A DNA stretch of 64,000 nt, from the NCBI GenBank assembly GCA_963771005.1, contig CAVYRO010000010.1:434001-498000 (forward strand). Reading direction: 5' to 3'. Below, in pieces: positions 53,208-62,272 of this stretch. Each line of letters opens with the position of its first letter. Within the stretch, counting starts at the first letter, position 1. A program made the position numbers and the translations under genes. This DNA is from DASQZK01 sp963771005. Its GTDB lineage: Bacteria > Bacteroidota > Bacteroidia > Bacteroidales > GCA-2748055. The notes beneath the pieces were generated by a model, which worked only from the letters and a program-made list of their open reading frames with translations, was not told where the DNA came from and ran no database searches.

Positions 53208-56200
53208 TTACTTTTTCACACTGCCAAGCATCAGATACGGAATGACGGCCTCGTTTTTGAAACCTTTCGTCCCGTCATATTCAATCGAAACCACGGGTAT
53301 TCCTGTGTGGTGCTCAATGTGCGAAGCCATGGCTTCGGTAACAAGAGAAGGGCAGCAGTAGGCTGGGCTCGCTTGCACGAAAAGCGAAATGTCGTTATAG
53401 TGCCTTGTTAAATTCTCGATTTTGAGAATATTTTCCACCGATTCCCCACGGTGCATCATCTGTAGGTGATGCTTTTCGAGGATGCCCGAAATCTCGCCGT
53501 TAAGGGGCTTGATATCATGAATATATTTTGAAAAATACCGGTTATATTTACTCTCCAGTAAAGGAACCAGGTGTTTAAGCAACATGAGATTGTAATGTTC
53601 AAGGTACCTGCTTTCAAGTAGAAGCCGTCTTTCGGTCTGCTTCAAAATGATTTTCAGGTATTCGCTCAGCGAAGTCAGAAGCGCCTCCCCGCCGTTTTCT
53701 TCAATAACCTTTACCAGATCCTGGTTGAAAATATCGTTGTCACGAACGTAAATATCACCGAAAATAGCCACTTTCGGACGATTTCCCGGGATCACTTCCA
53801 CTGCATCAAACATTTTCATGATCTCTTTTAGTACCGGTTCTTTGGGAGATTTCCGCAAAAATGCATGAGACAGCATTTCCGTAGCCTTCTCCAGAACCTG
53901 GTCTGTCGATCCCTTTTCCTTTTCATAGGGTCTTATCCTGCAGGCTACCTTTTTCAGACTTCCCGAAAAAAGGAACGCAAGGTAGGCGTTCGCGCCTGTC
54001 TTAATGGAAAAATCATAAAAAGCGAGGTTCCCGGGATAAATGTTAACCTGTGACATACGTTCATCATATCGACTAAGGAGCTTTTTCATATAATGCGGGA
54101 ACATCGTCAGATTACAGGAAACGAAACCCCGCGGGACCCAGATAACCACCCTGGCGGGATCTATGTCATGGACGGTAATATATTCATACGAATTCTCTAC
54201 GATCGTACTCAGGGGTAGACACTGGCCTGTATTTATTTTGAGACTCCTGCGGATGGATTCATCCGTATCCGGTATCACAACAGCTTCCTGCCCTTCAGCT
54301 TTCATAATACCTTCCAGCATACGGGAACCAAGAAGGTCCCAGCCGGGAAGAAGCAGTATCTTATCCCTGAATTTTTCAGTTTCACCGGTTTTCAAATCTG
54401 ACAGGTTGTACGGGATCTCAATATCACCGGGGTCATGGATGTATTCCGCAGGTTCAATATGATGATCGGCCAGGATATCCTTTATCTCGCCGGGAATTTT
54501 GTCCCTACCGTTCTTTTGCAGCAGCACCTGTTTACCGGATGATCCGGATAGCCTTCTACCGGAATTTCTACTTTTATAAAAATGATTTTTAAATGACTCA
54601 ATGGCCGCTTCGATCCTGGTTTCATAGCCTACCGTCGAGTCATGCTCGTCAAGCTGAAGGATCAGGTAGGGTTTTTCGTAAGAATCCATAATCTCCCTGA
54701 AGTAATCTATCACAAAAGAATCGGGGGTGCACTTGAAACTGGTAATCAATACGGGGTACGAATTTTCAGATTCAGCGATCATTCCCGTCTTGCTGATGAT
54801 GTCGGAGGCATATTTCCAGGTCATGGCATGCGCCAGTTTATCATGCAGGTTTTTTTTTGTTTCTTTTTCCGGCAGCATATTCATGAAACAGGCCAGGTAT
54901 CCGTTGGCGGCAAAAATACCCGGTATGTTGCTGTTCATTGCTGAATTGAGGACGGTATAGGGTCTTCCTAGAAGTACGATTTCCAGTTTTTTGGGGTCGC
55001 TGTTCTCACGATACACATCCTTCCATTTCTGAAGGGTTTTCCCGTAAAATTTGCGGGCTTCAAGGTATGTGGCAGATATATCCTTCGTGCCCAGGTGGCC
55101 ATATCCGATCCTGTGCAAGGAATCCCGCAACGACTCCATTGCTTTTCCTTCCGGTTTGAGGCTTTTGACCAGGGGCATCAACAGTTGGTTCCGGTCGCGG
55201 AATGACGGGGCGGAAGCAAGCATCGCGGATAGGTACTGCGTGTAATAGCAATACTGTTTGCTGTTGAGAAGACTCGTTCCCTCTTCGAGGTACACGGGCA
55301 GGAAAATATAGTCGGCTTTATCTTTAAGAAAATGTACGTGACCGAAGGCGGAGGACAAGGGGGCACAGAACTCGGCATCGGACAGTTTCTTGCCGTCCTT
55401 TACGGAAGATGTATAGCCTTCACTGGTAATGGTTTTTATGCCAAGAAGATCGAAGAATCGTTGCCAGAGCAACAGTTCTTCGGCCATGTAAAGTGTCACC
55501 GGTAATCCAATGGTGACGGGCGAGGTGCCGGTTTTTTGTTTATACCTGAACAGCCGGTTGTATTTCCCGGTGAGGTCTTGAAGTCCATCCTCTTTTTTTA
55601 CAAATTTCCGGGTGTCATAGTCCCTTCCGCAAAGGAATCCATAGGCAACCGTCTCACCATCAACCTCTGCCACCCTTAATTTGCAATGGTTGTTGCATAA
55701 ACTACATATTTCCGTTCTTACGGGAATGGTCATCTTCCAAAGATGCAGACCCCGGAAGGAGCTTGTGGGAGCATTATTATCGTGGAGGGCCAGTGCCACA
55801 CCGAGAGCGCCGGTAAGGTGGCAGAACTTGGAGACCATGATGGGTTTTTGCAACTTTTGTTCAAAGGCCGCAACCAGGGCCCGGTTTTTGGCTGTGGCTC
55901 CCTGGAAAAATATCTTGTTCCCGATCCTGGCTTTTCCGGTTATTTTTGAAAGGTAGTTATCGCGGATGGAATGCAGGACAGAAGCCAGGAGTTCATCTGT
56001 TTCATACCCTTCGTTAAGATAATAATTCAGGTCCCTTTCCATGAAAACAGTGCAGCGATCACTTGACAAGGGTGAGGAGGATCTCTCTGCCCTGGAGGCA
56101 AACTCCGGCAGCGGGCAGTTAAGCTTATGGGCCTGTTCTTCAATGAAACTGCCTGTACCTGCTGCACAGACATTGTTCATTATGGAAAAGCTGACCATGC

Positions 56201-57548
56201 CATCCTTTAAAAGAGTGAACTTCGAATCCTGCCCCCCTATTTCAATAATGGTATCCACGCCGGGATCAAGCTCCAGGGCAGCCCGGGCATGGGCTGTGAT
56301 TTCGTCGGGAATGACATCGGCACCAATGATTTTGCCAACCAGCTTTCTTCCGGAACCGGTGGTTCCGGCACCGATCACCCTGAATTGATGCCGGCTGGTG
56401 CCGGCAAGATGTGAAATGGCTTCGAACAGACATTGAACGGCAGCCAGGGGTCTTCCGGAAGTCCGCGTATAAAAACCGGCCAGAACATTTTTCTGTTTGT
56501 CCATGAGGACTGCCTTCGTGCTTGTTGACCCAATGTCAATGCCCAGGAAAACCCGGGTTTCCCCATCCGGAAGAAGTTCCCTGTAGACGGAAACTTCTGT
56601 TTTTCCCATGTCCTGTTGACCGGAAGGCGTAAAAAGATAATCCCGGAGCGCTGAAAAATCAGGGTAGTCCGAAAGTTTAAGCTCAAGTGGCGGGTTAAGG
56701 TATTCCTTTTCCTTCTCAACATGAAGGAGTAAATCTTCCGTGTTGTTAAATTTTTCAAGATTTACACTACCTTCCTCCTGCATCATCAGGGCGGCTCCGA
56801 TGGCCCCGTAGAGGTGAGAATAATTCCCGATGACCACTTCCGATCCGAGGAGGAGATGAAGATGCTTTACCACGCCCTCATTCAGCGAAACCCCGCCGGC
56901 AAGAACCAGTTTTCCTTCCACCGGTTCTTCAAAAACGGCGTCAACAACATTTTTTGCAAGACCATAACACAATCCATCGCATATCTCCGCCAGGCTATAG
57001 CCTTCCTGTTGGGCATGTATAAGGTCCGTTTTTGCAAAAACCGAGCAACGGGAAGCAATTTTCGGGAATTCACCCTTATTGGAAGCGGCGAGTTCTCCAA
57101 GGCTGGAGATGCTGTGGAGGTTCAGGCGTCGGAGCTGCTGATCCAGGAAACTCCCGGTACCCGCAGCGCAGGAGGTGTTGGACCGGTAGTTCCTGTAATT
57201 TCCCGCATCGTCAAAAGTGGCAAGGCCGAATTTTTCTGCACCGATCAGAAGCATCCCGCGAAGATCCGGGAAGTAATGTCTTGCCGCCGTGATTGAAGAC
57301 ACCCTGTTATCATATTTCCGGCCGGTCTTAAAGATCTCCGGGCAGGAAGAAGTATATGCCAAAGCATCAATTGTGGAAATATCTATACCTGATAATTGGC
57401 CTGTAAGGGTTATACTAATTTGTCCTGAATGGAAGACATAGCTATGGTACAGGATCCTGCCGGCAGATTCCATAACAACCACCGAAGAAGTGGCCGACCC
57501 GATATCGATGCCCAGTACCCGGTTCACAGGCGTTTTTTTAAATAACAC
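53208..57548 (-). CDS. double-domain 2-hydroxyacyl-CoA dehydratase activase fusion (BadF/BcrAD type, DUF2229)
   Basis: The 1446-aa protein has two ASKHA-type activase domains. The first (about 10-260) has IDIGSATSSV, NTSCAAGTGSF (C127) and ASRCSVFAKTD (C168). The second (about 333-595) has IDIGSTSTKAV, GGQDSKFTLL, NNVCAAGTGSF (C461) and SDRCTVFMERD (C499). Each pair of cysteines would share a 4Fe-4S cluster across a dimer. Domains of the DUF2229 and 2-hydroxyglutaryl-CoA dehydratase type follow (CSLCNNHCKLR, SFKCTPDSFVIDYF, GQCLPL). Activases use ATP to inject low-potential electrons. The whole fusion is known in anaerobes, but its own substrate is unknown. No dehydratase subunits lie nearby. 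Confidence 0.9.
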   Translation of the reverse strand: MLFKKTPVNRVLGIDIGSATSSVVVMESAGRILYHSYVFHSGQISITLTGQLSGIDISTIDALAYTSSCPEIFKTGRKYDNRVSSITAARHYFPDLRGMLLIGAEKFGLATFDDAGNYRNYRSNTSCAAGTGSFLDQQLRRLNLHSISSLGELAASNKGEFPKIASRCSVFAKTDLIHAQQEGYSLAEICDGLCYGLAKNVVDAVFEEPVEGKLVLAGGVSLNEGVVKHLHLLLGSEVVIGNYSHLYGAIGAALMMQEEGSVNLEKFNNTEDLLLHVEKEKEYLNPPLELKLSDYPDFSALRDYLFTPSGQQDMGKTEVSVYRELLPDGETRVFLGIDIGSTSTKAVLMDKQKNVLAGFYTRTSGRPLAAVQCLFEAISHLAGTSRHQFRVIGAGTTGSGRKLVGKIIGADVIPDEITAHARAALELDPGVDTIIEIGGQDSKFTLLKDGMVSFSIMNNVCAAGTGSFIEEQAHKLNCPLPEFASRAERSSSPLSSDRCTVFMERDLNYYLNEGYETDELLASVLHSIRDNYLSKITGKARIGNKIFFQGATAKNRALVAAFEQKLQKPIMVSKFCHLTGALGVALALHDNNAPTSSFRGLHLWKMTIPVRTEICSLCNNHCKLRVAEVDGETVAYGFLCGRDYDTRKFVKKEDGLQDLTGKYNRLFRYKQKTGTSPVTIGLPVTLYMAEELLLWQRFFDLLGIKTITSEGYTSSVKDGKKLSDAEFCAPLSSAFGHVHFLKDKADYIFLPVYLEEGTSLLNSKQYCYYTQYLSAMLASAPSFRDRNQLLMPLVKSLKPEGKAMESLRDSLHRIGYGHLGTKDISATYLEARKFYGKTLQKWKDVYRENSDPKKLEIVLLGRPYTVLNSAMNSNIPGIFAANGYLACFMNMLPEKETKKNLHDKLAHAMTWKYASDIISKTGMIAESENSYPVLITSFKCTPDSFVIDYFREIMDSYEKPYLILQLDEHDSTVGYETRIEAAIESFKNHFYKSRNSGRRLSGSSGKQVLLQKNGRDKIPGEIKDILADHHIEPAEYIHDPGDIEIPYNLSDLKTGETEKFRDKILLLPGWDLLGSRMLEGIMKAEGQEAVVIPDTDESIRRSLKINTGQCLPLSTIVENSYEYITVHDIDPARVVIWVPRGFVSCNLTMFPHYMKKLLSRYDERMSQVNIYPGNLAFYDFSIKTGANAYLAFLFSGSLKKVACRIRPYEKEKGSTDQVLEKATEMLSHAFLRKSPKEPVLKEIMKMFDAVEVIPGNRPKVAIFGDIYVRDNDIFNQDLVKVIEENGGEALLTSLSEYLKIILKQTERRLLLESRYLEHYNLMLLKHLVPLLESKYNRYFSKYIHDIKPLNGEISGILEKHHLQMMHRGESVENILKIENLTRHYNDISLFVQASPAYCCPSLVTEAMASHIEHHTGIPVVSIEYDGTKGFKNEAVIPYLMLGSVKK

Positions 57549-57696
57549 CTGAGCTTATCGAAAGTCGTAAAAATTTAACAAATGTTTGAAAATTCGACAA
57601 CCCTTCGGCTGATCTAAAGGAACGAGACTTCCCTGCACGGGTTAATCCCAGTGAGACGTTCAAGGCGCTGCGTCCACCAGAGAAAGATAAATTGGA

Positions 57697-57728
57697 TTTC
57701 ACACTTCAAAAAATTATCTGTAATTTTG
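57697..57728 (+). promoter_or_regulatory. promoter of the DUF6398 gene
   Basis: TTTC at 57697-57700, a 20-nt spacer and TAATTTTG at 57721-57728 fit the Bacteroidota promoter form with one mismatch in the -33 element. The ATG is 36 nt downstream. Confidence 0.5.
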
Positions 57729-57764
57729 AGTAGGTTAAGAAAACTCCGATAGAGAAACGGCATT

Positions 57765-58262
57765 ATGACTAAACAAGAAATAAAACAGAAAGAGCAAAAA
57801 CTTCTTGAAATGACAGGAGCCTTTTGTACTCAAAAACTGGATGACGATTATTTTCAATTGTGTGAAAAGCTGATTAAAAAGCTTGGGAGAAAAAGAGATG
57901 TACCTTTTCAGAGAGGAAATCTTGAGATTTGGGCTGCTGCAGTTGTTTATGCAATCGGTTCAATGAATTTTTTGTTTGACAAATCGTTTGAACCTTATAT
58001 TACAGCAGAACAGATTAATGAATATTTTGGGACAAAAAACTCTACCGTATCTAATAAAGCACGCGCGATTAAAGATATGTTTGACATGTGGTATTTTAAT
58101 CCAGAGTTTTCTACACAAAGAATGGCAGAATCGAATCCATTTAATCAAATGGTGATGGTTGACGGCTTAATTGTATCAATAGATACTTTACCGGATGATT
58201 TGCAACAAATGGTAAGAGAACTTAGAGCCAAAGGAGAAGATATTGAGTTTCACACAAAATAG
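57765..58262 (+). CDS. DUF6398-like protein, AT-rich, possible gene cassette
   Basis: This 165-aa protein has the pattern LCEKLIKKLGRKRDVPFQRG, then EIWAAAVVYAIGSMNFLFD, EPYITAEQINEYFGTKNSTV and NPEFSTQRM, as remembered for the DUF6398 family. The middle part (EQINEYFGTKNSTVSNKARAI) looks like a helix-turn-helix or winged-helix, so DNA binding is possible. Its DNA is visibly more AT-rich than the neighbouring genes. A long imperfect inverted repeat resembling an integron attC site follows within 11 nt of its stop. It carries its own promoter-like sequence. These signs suggest recent acquisition. Function is unknown. Confidence 0.78.
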   Translation: MTKQEIKQKEQKLLEMTGAFCTQKLDDDYFQLCEKLIKKLGRKRDVPFQRGNLEIWAAAVVYAIGSMNFLFDKSFEPYITAEQINEYFGTKNSTVSNKARAIKDMFDMWYFNPEFSTQRMAESNPFNQMVMVDGLIVSIDTLPDDLQQMVRELRAKGEDIEFHTK

Positions 58263-58272
58263 ACATATAGAT

Positions 58273-58420
58273 TGCAAGCTGCCAACATGCAGTAACCGTA
58301 ATTGCCTGATATTATGAGTATTTGATTGCCAATGCATTTAATTGGCTCGTTTTCGGTTGATAATTTTCGTCTTCGAATTCCTGCAACTACGGTTACCGCT
58401 TCACGTTGTAGCTAATGCAA
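58273..58420 (+). other. attC-like imperfect inverted repeat after the DUF6398 gene
   Basis: The left arm has TTGCAAGCTGCCAAC and GTAACCGTAATTGC (58273-58305). The right arm has GCAACTACGGTTAC and GTTGTAGCTAATGCAA (58383-58420). Paired, they give 13 of 14 matches in the inner boxes and an outer stem with extrahelical bases, around a 77-nt loop. The AAC and GTT triplets align as in attC R-boxes, but the full RYYYAAC/GTTRRRY consensus is not met. No integrase is visible in this window. Confidence 0.45.
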
Positions 58421-58427
58421 GAAAAAC

Positions 58428-58898
58428 ATGAAATTGTCCTATGTCGTTGATTTCGAAAATGTGTCGGCAGAAGGCCTGGAGCCTTCCCCTGTGGCTGAAG
58501 CTCTTGCCGGTTTGCGGGCTAATGAGGCCCGGTATTTCAGGAATAAATACAAGCATGATTTTGTGGTTGTGCCGGCAGGCGAAAGCCGGGATACCCTTGA
58601 TTACGTGAACCGGATTTTAAAAAAGGAACGTGACATAGCATTTGCGGCCAAACCTTTGGAGACGTCCCGCTTCCAGGTGGAAAATATCAAAATGGCCTAT
58701 GTCTTTTATGAAGATGGCCTTGTGGTCAATGTTATGTATACGATTGATGACCCCAAAAAGCGGGCTGTCGGTTTTAAGCTGTCTGAAGGGATGGATGTAC
58801 CCGAAGAATTGAAGGATAAGTTTAAATTTGCAAAGCAAAAATCCAAATTAGCCGGGACCATCCGGGGCTCGTTTTTCGTTATTAAAGGTGAATACTAA
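58428..58898 (+). CDS. conserved-looking hypothetical protein
   Basis: The 156-aa product has no signal peptide or membrane segment. The start MKLSYVVDFENVSAEGLEPS could suggest a beta strand followed by an acidic site (DFEN), and the end KFKFAKQKSKLAGTIRGSFF is basic. No family was recognised. Base composition is like the chromosome rather than the AT-rich gene before it. It starts 8 nt after the attC-like repeat, so it could be the next cassette or the gene originally flanking the insertion. An octamer repeat array starts 2 nt after its stop. Confidence 0.6.
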   Translation: MKLSYVVDFENVSAEGLEPSPVAEALAGLRANEARYFRNKYKHDFVVVPAGESRDTLDYVNRILKKERDIAFAAKPLETSRFQVENIKMAYVFYEDGLVVNVMYTIDDPKKRAVGFKLSEGMDVPEELKDKFKFAKQKSKLAGTIRGSFFVIKGEY

Positions 58899-58900
58899 GA

Positions 58901-59186
58901 GAATTTGTTGATTTGTTGAATTGTTGATTTGTTGATTGGAGCTGAAGAATTTGGTGATTTGTTGATTTGTTGAATGGAGTTGAAACAATCTGTGATAATC
59001 TGTGAAATCTGTGGTGAAACTCCCCGAAACCATTTCAAACCATCTTAAAAAATCCGTGAAAATCTGTGTTCATCCGTCAAATCCGTGTTCCTCTTCCCTC
59101 AAACCATTTCAAACCACTTCAAACCACTTCAAACCACTTCAAACCATTTCAAACCTTTCAAACCACTTCAAACCACATCAAACCAA
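58901..59186. repeat. octamer and decamer arrays plus dispersed element
   Basis: Three blocks: TTGTTGAT-type octamers (58901-58975), dispersed AATCTGTG/AATCCGTG words (58985-59095), and a decamer array TTCAAACCAC (59098-59186), the inverse of 52142-52262. The blocks fill the 298-nt gap and touch the stop codons of both flanking genes, within 2 nt and about 10 nt. Confidence 0.9.
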
Positions 59187-59196
59187 ACAATTGAAT

Positions 59197-60312
59197 CTAG
59201 CTGCCCGTCAGTTTTTTGATAATCTCGATCTCCGCCGGATCGTAAGGCGTACCGTCCTTCCTGAAAATATCATGAAACCAGACGGGGGGTTCCGTACCTC
59301 CGGGCATGGGTGTATCCCAGGCATACATCGTATTGGTCTTCCCCGCTACCAGTCCCCAGTTGATAGCTCCCACACCATTCTTTTTCAGCAACGGCATGAT
59401 GTTATCAAACCGGCTGCCACGGGTTCTCGCCATATACTCGGTACAAATCAAAGGCCTCCCGTAGGTCTTGAGCGAATCAATGGCTTCCTGGTGGAGATTC
59501 TCATCACTGTAGTTGTGGTAGGTAATGATGTCGGAGTGACTCACCTGGTAGAGGTTCAGGTCGGTTAACGCCTCGTTCCACAACCCGGCTGTCACAGGTT
59601 GTGAAGGGGAAACCTCCCTGGCCCATCCGAAGATCTTCTGCAACAGGTACATGGATTTATTTCCCTTGTTGCTGTTCCCGGGTTCATTGTAAAGATCCCA
59701 GGCCAGTACCCGCTGATCGTCCTTCAAAGTGGTCATTACATCCTTGACATAGGTCCCGAGCAGGTTGACCATTTCTTCTTTCACATTTCCGGAAGCATCA
59801 TACAGAGAATCCCCGGGATCCTGGACCCATCCGGAATTATGGACGCCGGTCTTTGGCTCTGGCTGTTTGCCGGCGTGGTACTTCGAATTCCAGCAGTCGT
59901 CGAAGAAAACGAAAATGGTCCTGATGCCGTGACTGTCCGCAATATCCAGGTATTTGCCGAGCCGCGATTTAAATCCGTCCTTATCGACCTCCCAGGCAAG
60001 GTGGTGCAGGTAAACGCGCATGCAGTTAAAACCGATATCCTGGGCCCAACCCAGTTCCCGGTCGATGGTCTCCGGGTCGAAGGTTTCTTCCTGCCAGAAT
60101 TCGAGCTGGTTGATGGCCGTGCCTGGGATGAAATCCGATCCTCTCCACCAGGGCTGGCCTGTGTGCCAGTCAGTGGCTTTCTCGATGGTCCAGACTTCCG
60201 GCGTATCGCCTTCACCGCCGGTATTCTTTGCATTATTGCTGCACCCCCGTGTAATCCAGAGGAAAACCATTGACAGCATCAGCATTGGAAAGATAAATTT
60301 TACATTTCTCAT
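59197..60312 (-). CDS. GH5-like TIM-barrel glycosidase lipoprotein
   Basis: This 371-aa protein has a lipoprotein-like signal (LSMVFLWITRGCSNN, C24). The barrel has acid/base E in AWDLYNEPGNS and nucleophile E in LICTEYMARTRG, with YHNYSDEN and INWGLVAGKTNTMYAW between and after. The pattern fits the cellulase superfamily (GH5 or a close relative, often annotated as endo-xylanase or mannanase). Substrate is uncertain. It is separate from the other glycosidases of the window. Its stop is followed closely by a decamer repeat array. Confidence 0.85.
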   Translation of the reverse strand: MRNVKFIFPMLMLSMVFLWITRGCSNNAKNTGGEGDTPEVWTIEKATDWHTGQPWWRGSDFIPGTAINQLEFWQEETFDPETIDRELGWAQDIGFNCMRVYLHHLAWEVDKDGFKSRLGKYLDIADSHGIRTIFVFFDDCWNSKYHAGKQPEPKTGVHNSGWVQDPGDSLYDASGNVKEEMVNLLGTYVKDVMTTLKDDQRVLAWDLYNEPGNSNKGNKSMYLLQKIFGWAREVSPSQPVTAGLWNEALTDLNLYQVSHSDIITYHNYSDENLHQEAIDSLKTYGRPLICTEYMARTRGSRFDNIMPLLKKNGVGAINWGLVAGKTNTMYAWDTPMPGGTEPPVWFHDIFRKDGTPYDPAEIEIIKKLTGS

Positions 60313-60405
60313 GCATTCGGAGATTTAGAGCCGTTAAATTCCGAAATTTTATCGAAAGATCCATTATTTACCCGGGTAAATTTTTCATTTCGGGACACCC
60401 GCAGG

Positions 60406-60472
60406 GGCAGGTCGCGACCTGCCTTTGATCCGTTCATATGATGATATTCAATCAGGCAGGTCGCGACCTGCA
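60406..60472. repeat. two copies of palindrome GGCAGGTCGCGACCTGCC
   Basis: Copies at 60406-60423 and 60455-60472 in the 358-nt region between divergent genes. They belong to the family at 25923, 25973 and 28135. No gene or clear promoter was seen in 60313-60670. Confidence 0.88.
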
Positions 60473-60670
60473 CATACGGGTGGCCCGATATGAATTTCAT
60501 CATACAATCTGAGAATCCACCGGTATGCAAATCTACAAATTTAGGATACCCGGATGCCTGAAACATTTTATCTCCGCATCTGTTACTTTATTCCCATTAA
60601 TGAAATGCCGGTACTAAGCATTGAAACTTAGGCCGCCCTTGTTCAAAAATGCAACTATTTTCAAAAAACC

Positions 60671-61594
60671 ATGTCGAAAAAAGTTATCATGGCAGGTGCC
60701 ACAGGCGCACTGGGAAGTAAAATTGCCGCCGCTCTCCTGGCAAAGGGTGCAGATGTTACTGCTTTGATCAGACCAACAAGCAACAGGGGAAAACTGGAAG
60801 CGATAGGGGTAAAACATTTTGTCACCGGGGATATGATGGATAAAAATTCCCTGGAGAAAGCTCTTTCCCCCGGTCATGACTTCGACGCCATAGTCGCTAG
60901 TGCGGCCGGTTACACCAGACACACGAAAGGCGATAATGCATACACGGATACTTTGGGATATCAAAACCTCGTGGATGCTACCAAAGAAGCGGGTATTCCC
61001 CGGTTTGTGCTTATATCCATACTCGAATGCAATCGCGCCGTTAAGGTTCCTCATTTTTACAACAAGTACCTAATTGAAAAACGCCTTCTTGAGAAGCAGC
61101 AACCCTTCATCGCATTAAGACCGGGAGCATTTCTTGACCAGACACCCGATTATATTCTTCCCAAAATTACAAAAGGCATTTTACCCGTTTTTTTCACCGG
61201 TAGTGAGTACGGAATGATCTATACGCCCGACCTGGCCCGTTATGCGGCAATTGCGGCCGTCTCCCTGCCAGATTCGGAATTAAATACTTCTGTGAATGTC
61301 GGTTGGGAAACTCCTGCGAGTAATGAAAAACTGGCGGCTGCTTTTGAGACCGTGCTTAATAAGCCGGTAATAATCAAACCTGCCATCCCGGTCTTTTTTT
61401 CAAAGATCATTATGCCTGTCGTCGCCAGGTTCAACGGGAATATTTATGATATGAGACAAATGATAAATTGGGTCAAAACCGGCGCCTACATCAGTAAAAA
61501 CACACGGCGCCAAAAGGAACTTTTTGGCGACCTGCCGACTGTGGAGGAAGCAGTGACCCGCTATTGCAGGGACAGGGATCTGATCCCTGCATGA
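60671..61594 (+). CDS. NAD(P)-binding SDR/NmrA-like oxidoreductase
   Basis: This 307-aa atypical SDR has the Rossmann motif GATGALGSKIAAALLAKG near the N-terminus and a substrate half typical of NmrA/HSCARG-like or isoflavone-reductase-like proteins (VLISILECNRA, HFYNKYLIEKRL, ALRPGAFLD). The Y-x3-K motif is present as YNKYLIEK, with Y-x3-K not exact. It may be a redox sensor or reductase. It stands alone on the plus strand. Confidence 0.85.
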   Translation: MSKKVIMAGATGALGSKIAAALLAKGADVTALIRPTSNRGKLEAIGVKHFVTGDMMDKNSLEKALSPGHDFDAIVASAAGYTRHTKGDNAYTDTLGYQNLVDATKEAGIPRFVLISILECNRAVKVPHFYNKYLIEKRLLEKQQPFIALRPGAFLDQTPDYILPKITKGILPVFFTGSEYGMIYTPDLARYAAIAAVSLPDSELNTSVNVGWETPASNEKLAAAFETVLNKPVIIKPAIPVFFSKIIMPVVARFNGNIYDMRQMINWVKTGAYISKNTRRQKELFGDLPTVEEAVTRYCRDRDLIPA

Positions 61595-61877
61595 TTCCGG
61601 GTGTAAAGGAGACGAATAAATGAAAATCTACGTTTCTTCTCGTTTCGGGCCTGGCCGGACGCAGAAATGATCCACCGGCGGAAGGCATTCAGACTTCGGG
61701 TGAAGTGAGCGGACAGTGTATATAAAAGAAAAAGCCCCCACAGATACACTACGAGAGCACTTTCAAATTTTACGTCGATGTTCTTTTTACACTGCTGCCT
61801 AATATGAGTTACCTCTATTTCAATTCAATACTACAACCTTAAGTTACTCCGACAGTACAAATATACGGTTCCTATTC

Positions 61878-62204
61878 TCAGAATGCAAGTATTTTGCCTC
61901 CATTATACACCACTTTTCCGGCCTTGAGAACCGCACTGATGAAGGATCCGTCTTCAGGGGATCTCTTCGCGATCCCGTCGGCTGAAAATACGAGCACATC
62001 GGCTTTCAATGATATCTCCCGGCAATAATTTGTGACGGATTCAATGATATTTTTTTTCTCCGAAAGATCCCTTACGATGATCAGCAGATCTATATCGCTG
62101 TGCATATTGTATTCACCGCGCGCCATGGAACCGAAGAGGATGATCTTCTCCGGCCGGGCAACATTCACCGTGTGAGTTATGATCTTATTTATCGTGGTTT
62201 TCAT
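61878..62204 (-). CDS. MNT-type minimal nucleotidyltransferase
   Basis: This 108-aa protein with the nucleotidyltransferase core LFGSMARGEYNMHSDIDLLI has GS and DxD in the right spacing (GS-x10-DxD), and a third acidic residue in ADVLVF. Such proteins are usually the antitoxin of HEPN/MNT pairs and inactivate the HEPN ribonuclease by adding AMP. No HEPN gene is seen in the next 280 nt downstream, or upstream, where the TcA-like gene ends 68 nt away. It may be an orphan, or it may act on another target. Confidence 0.85.
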   Translation of the reverse strand: MKTTINKIITHTVNVARPEKIILFGSMARGEYNMHSDIDLLIIVRDLSEKKNIIESVTNYCREISLKADVLVFSADGIAKRSPEDGSFISAVLKAGKVVYNGGKILAF

Positions 62205-62272
62205 CTTAAAAAAAGCGCCTGGTCAAGACAGTGTCATGCTTGCGATATAGTCTTATCCGGTTATCGTCCGGC

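Noticed and set aside
58273..58420. tRNA or other structured RNA gene in the inverted repeat
   Set aside because: There is no cloverleaf, anticodon arm or T-arm consensus. The arms fit an attC-like or simple inverted repeat better.
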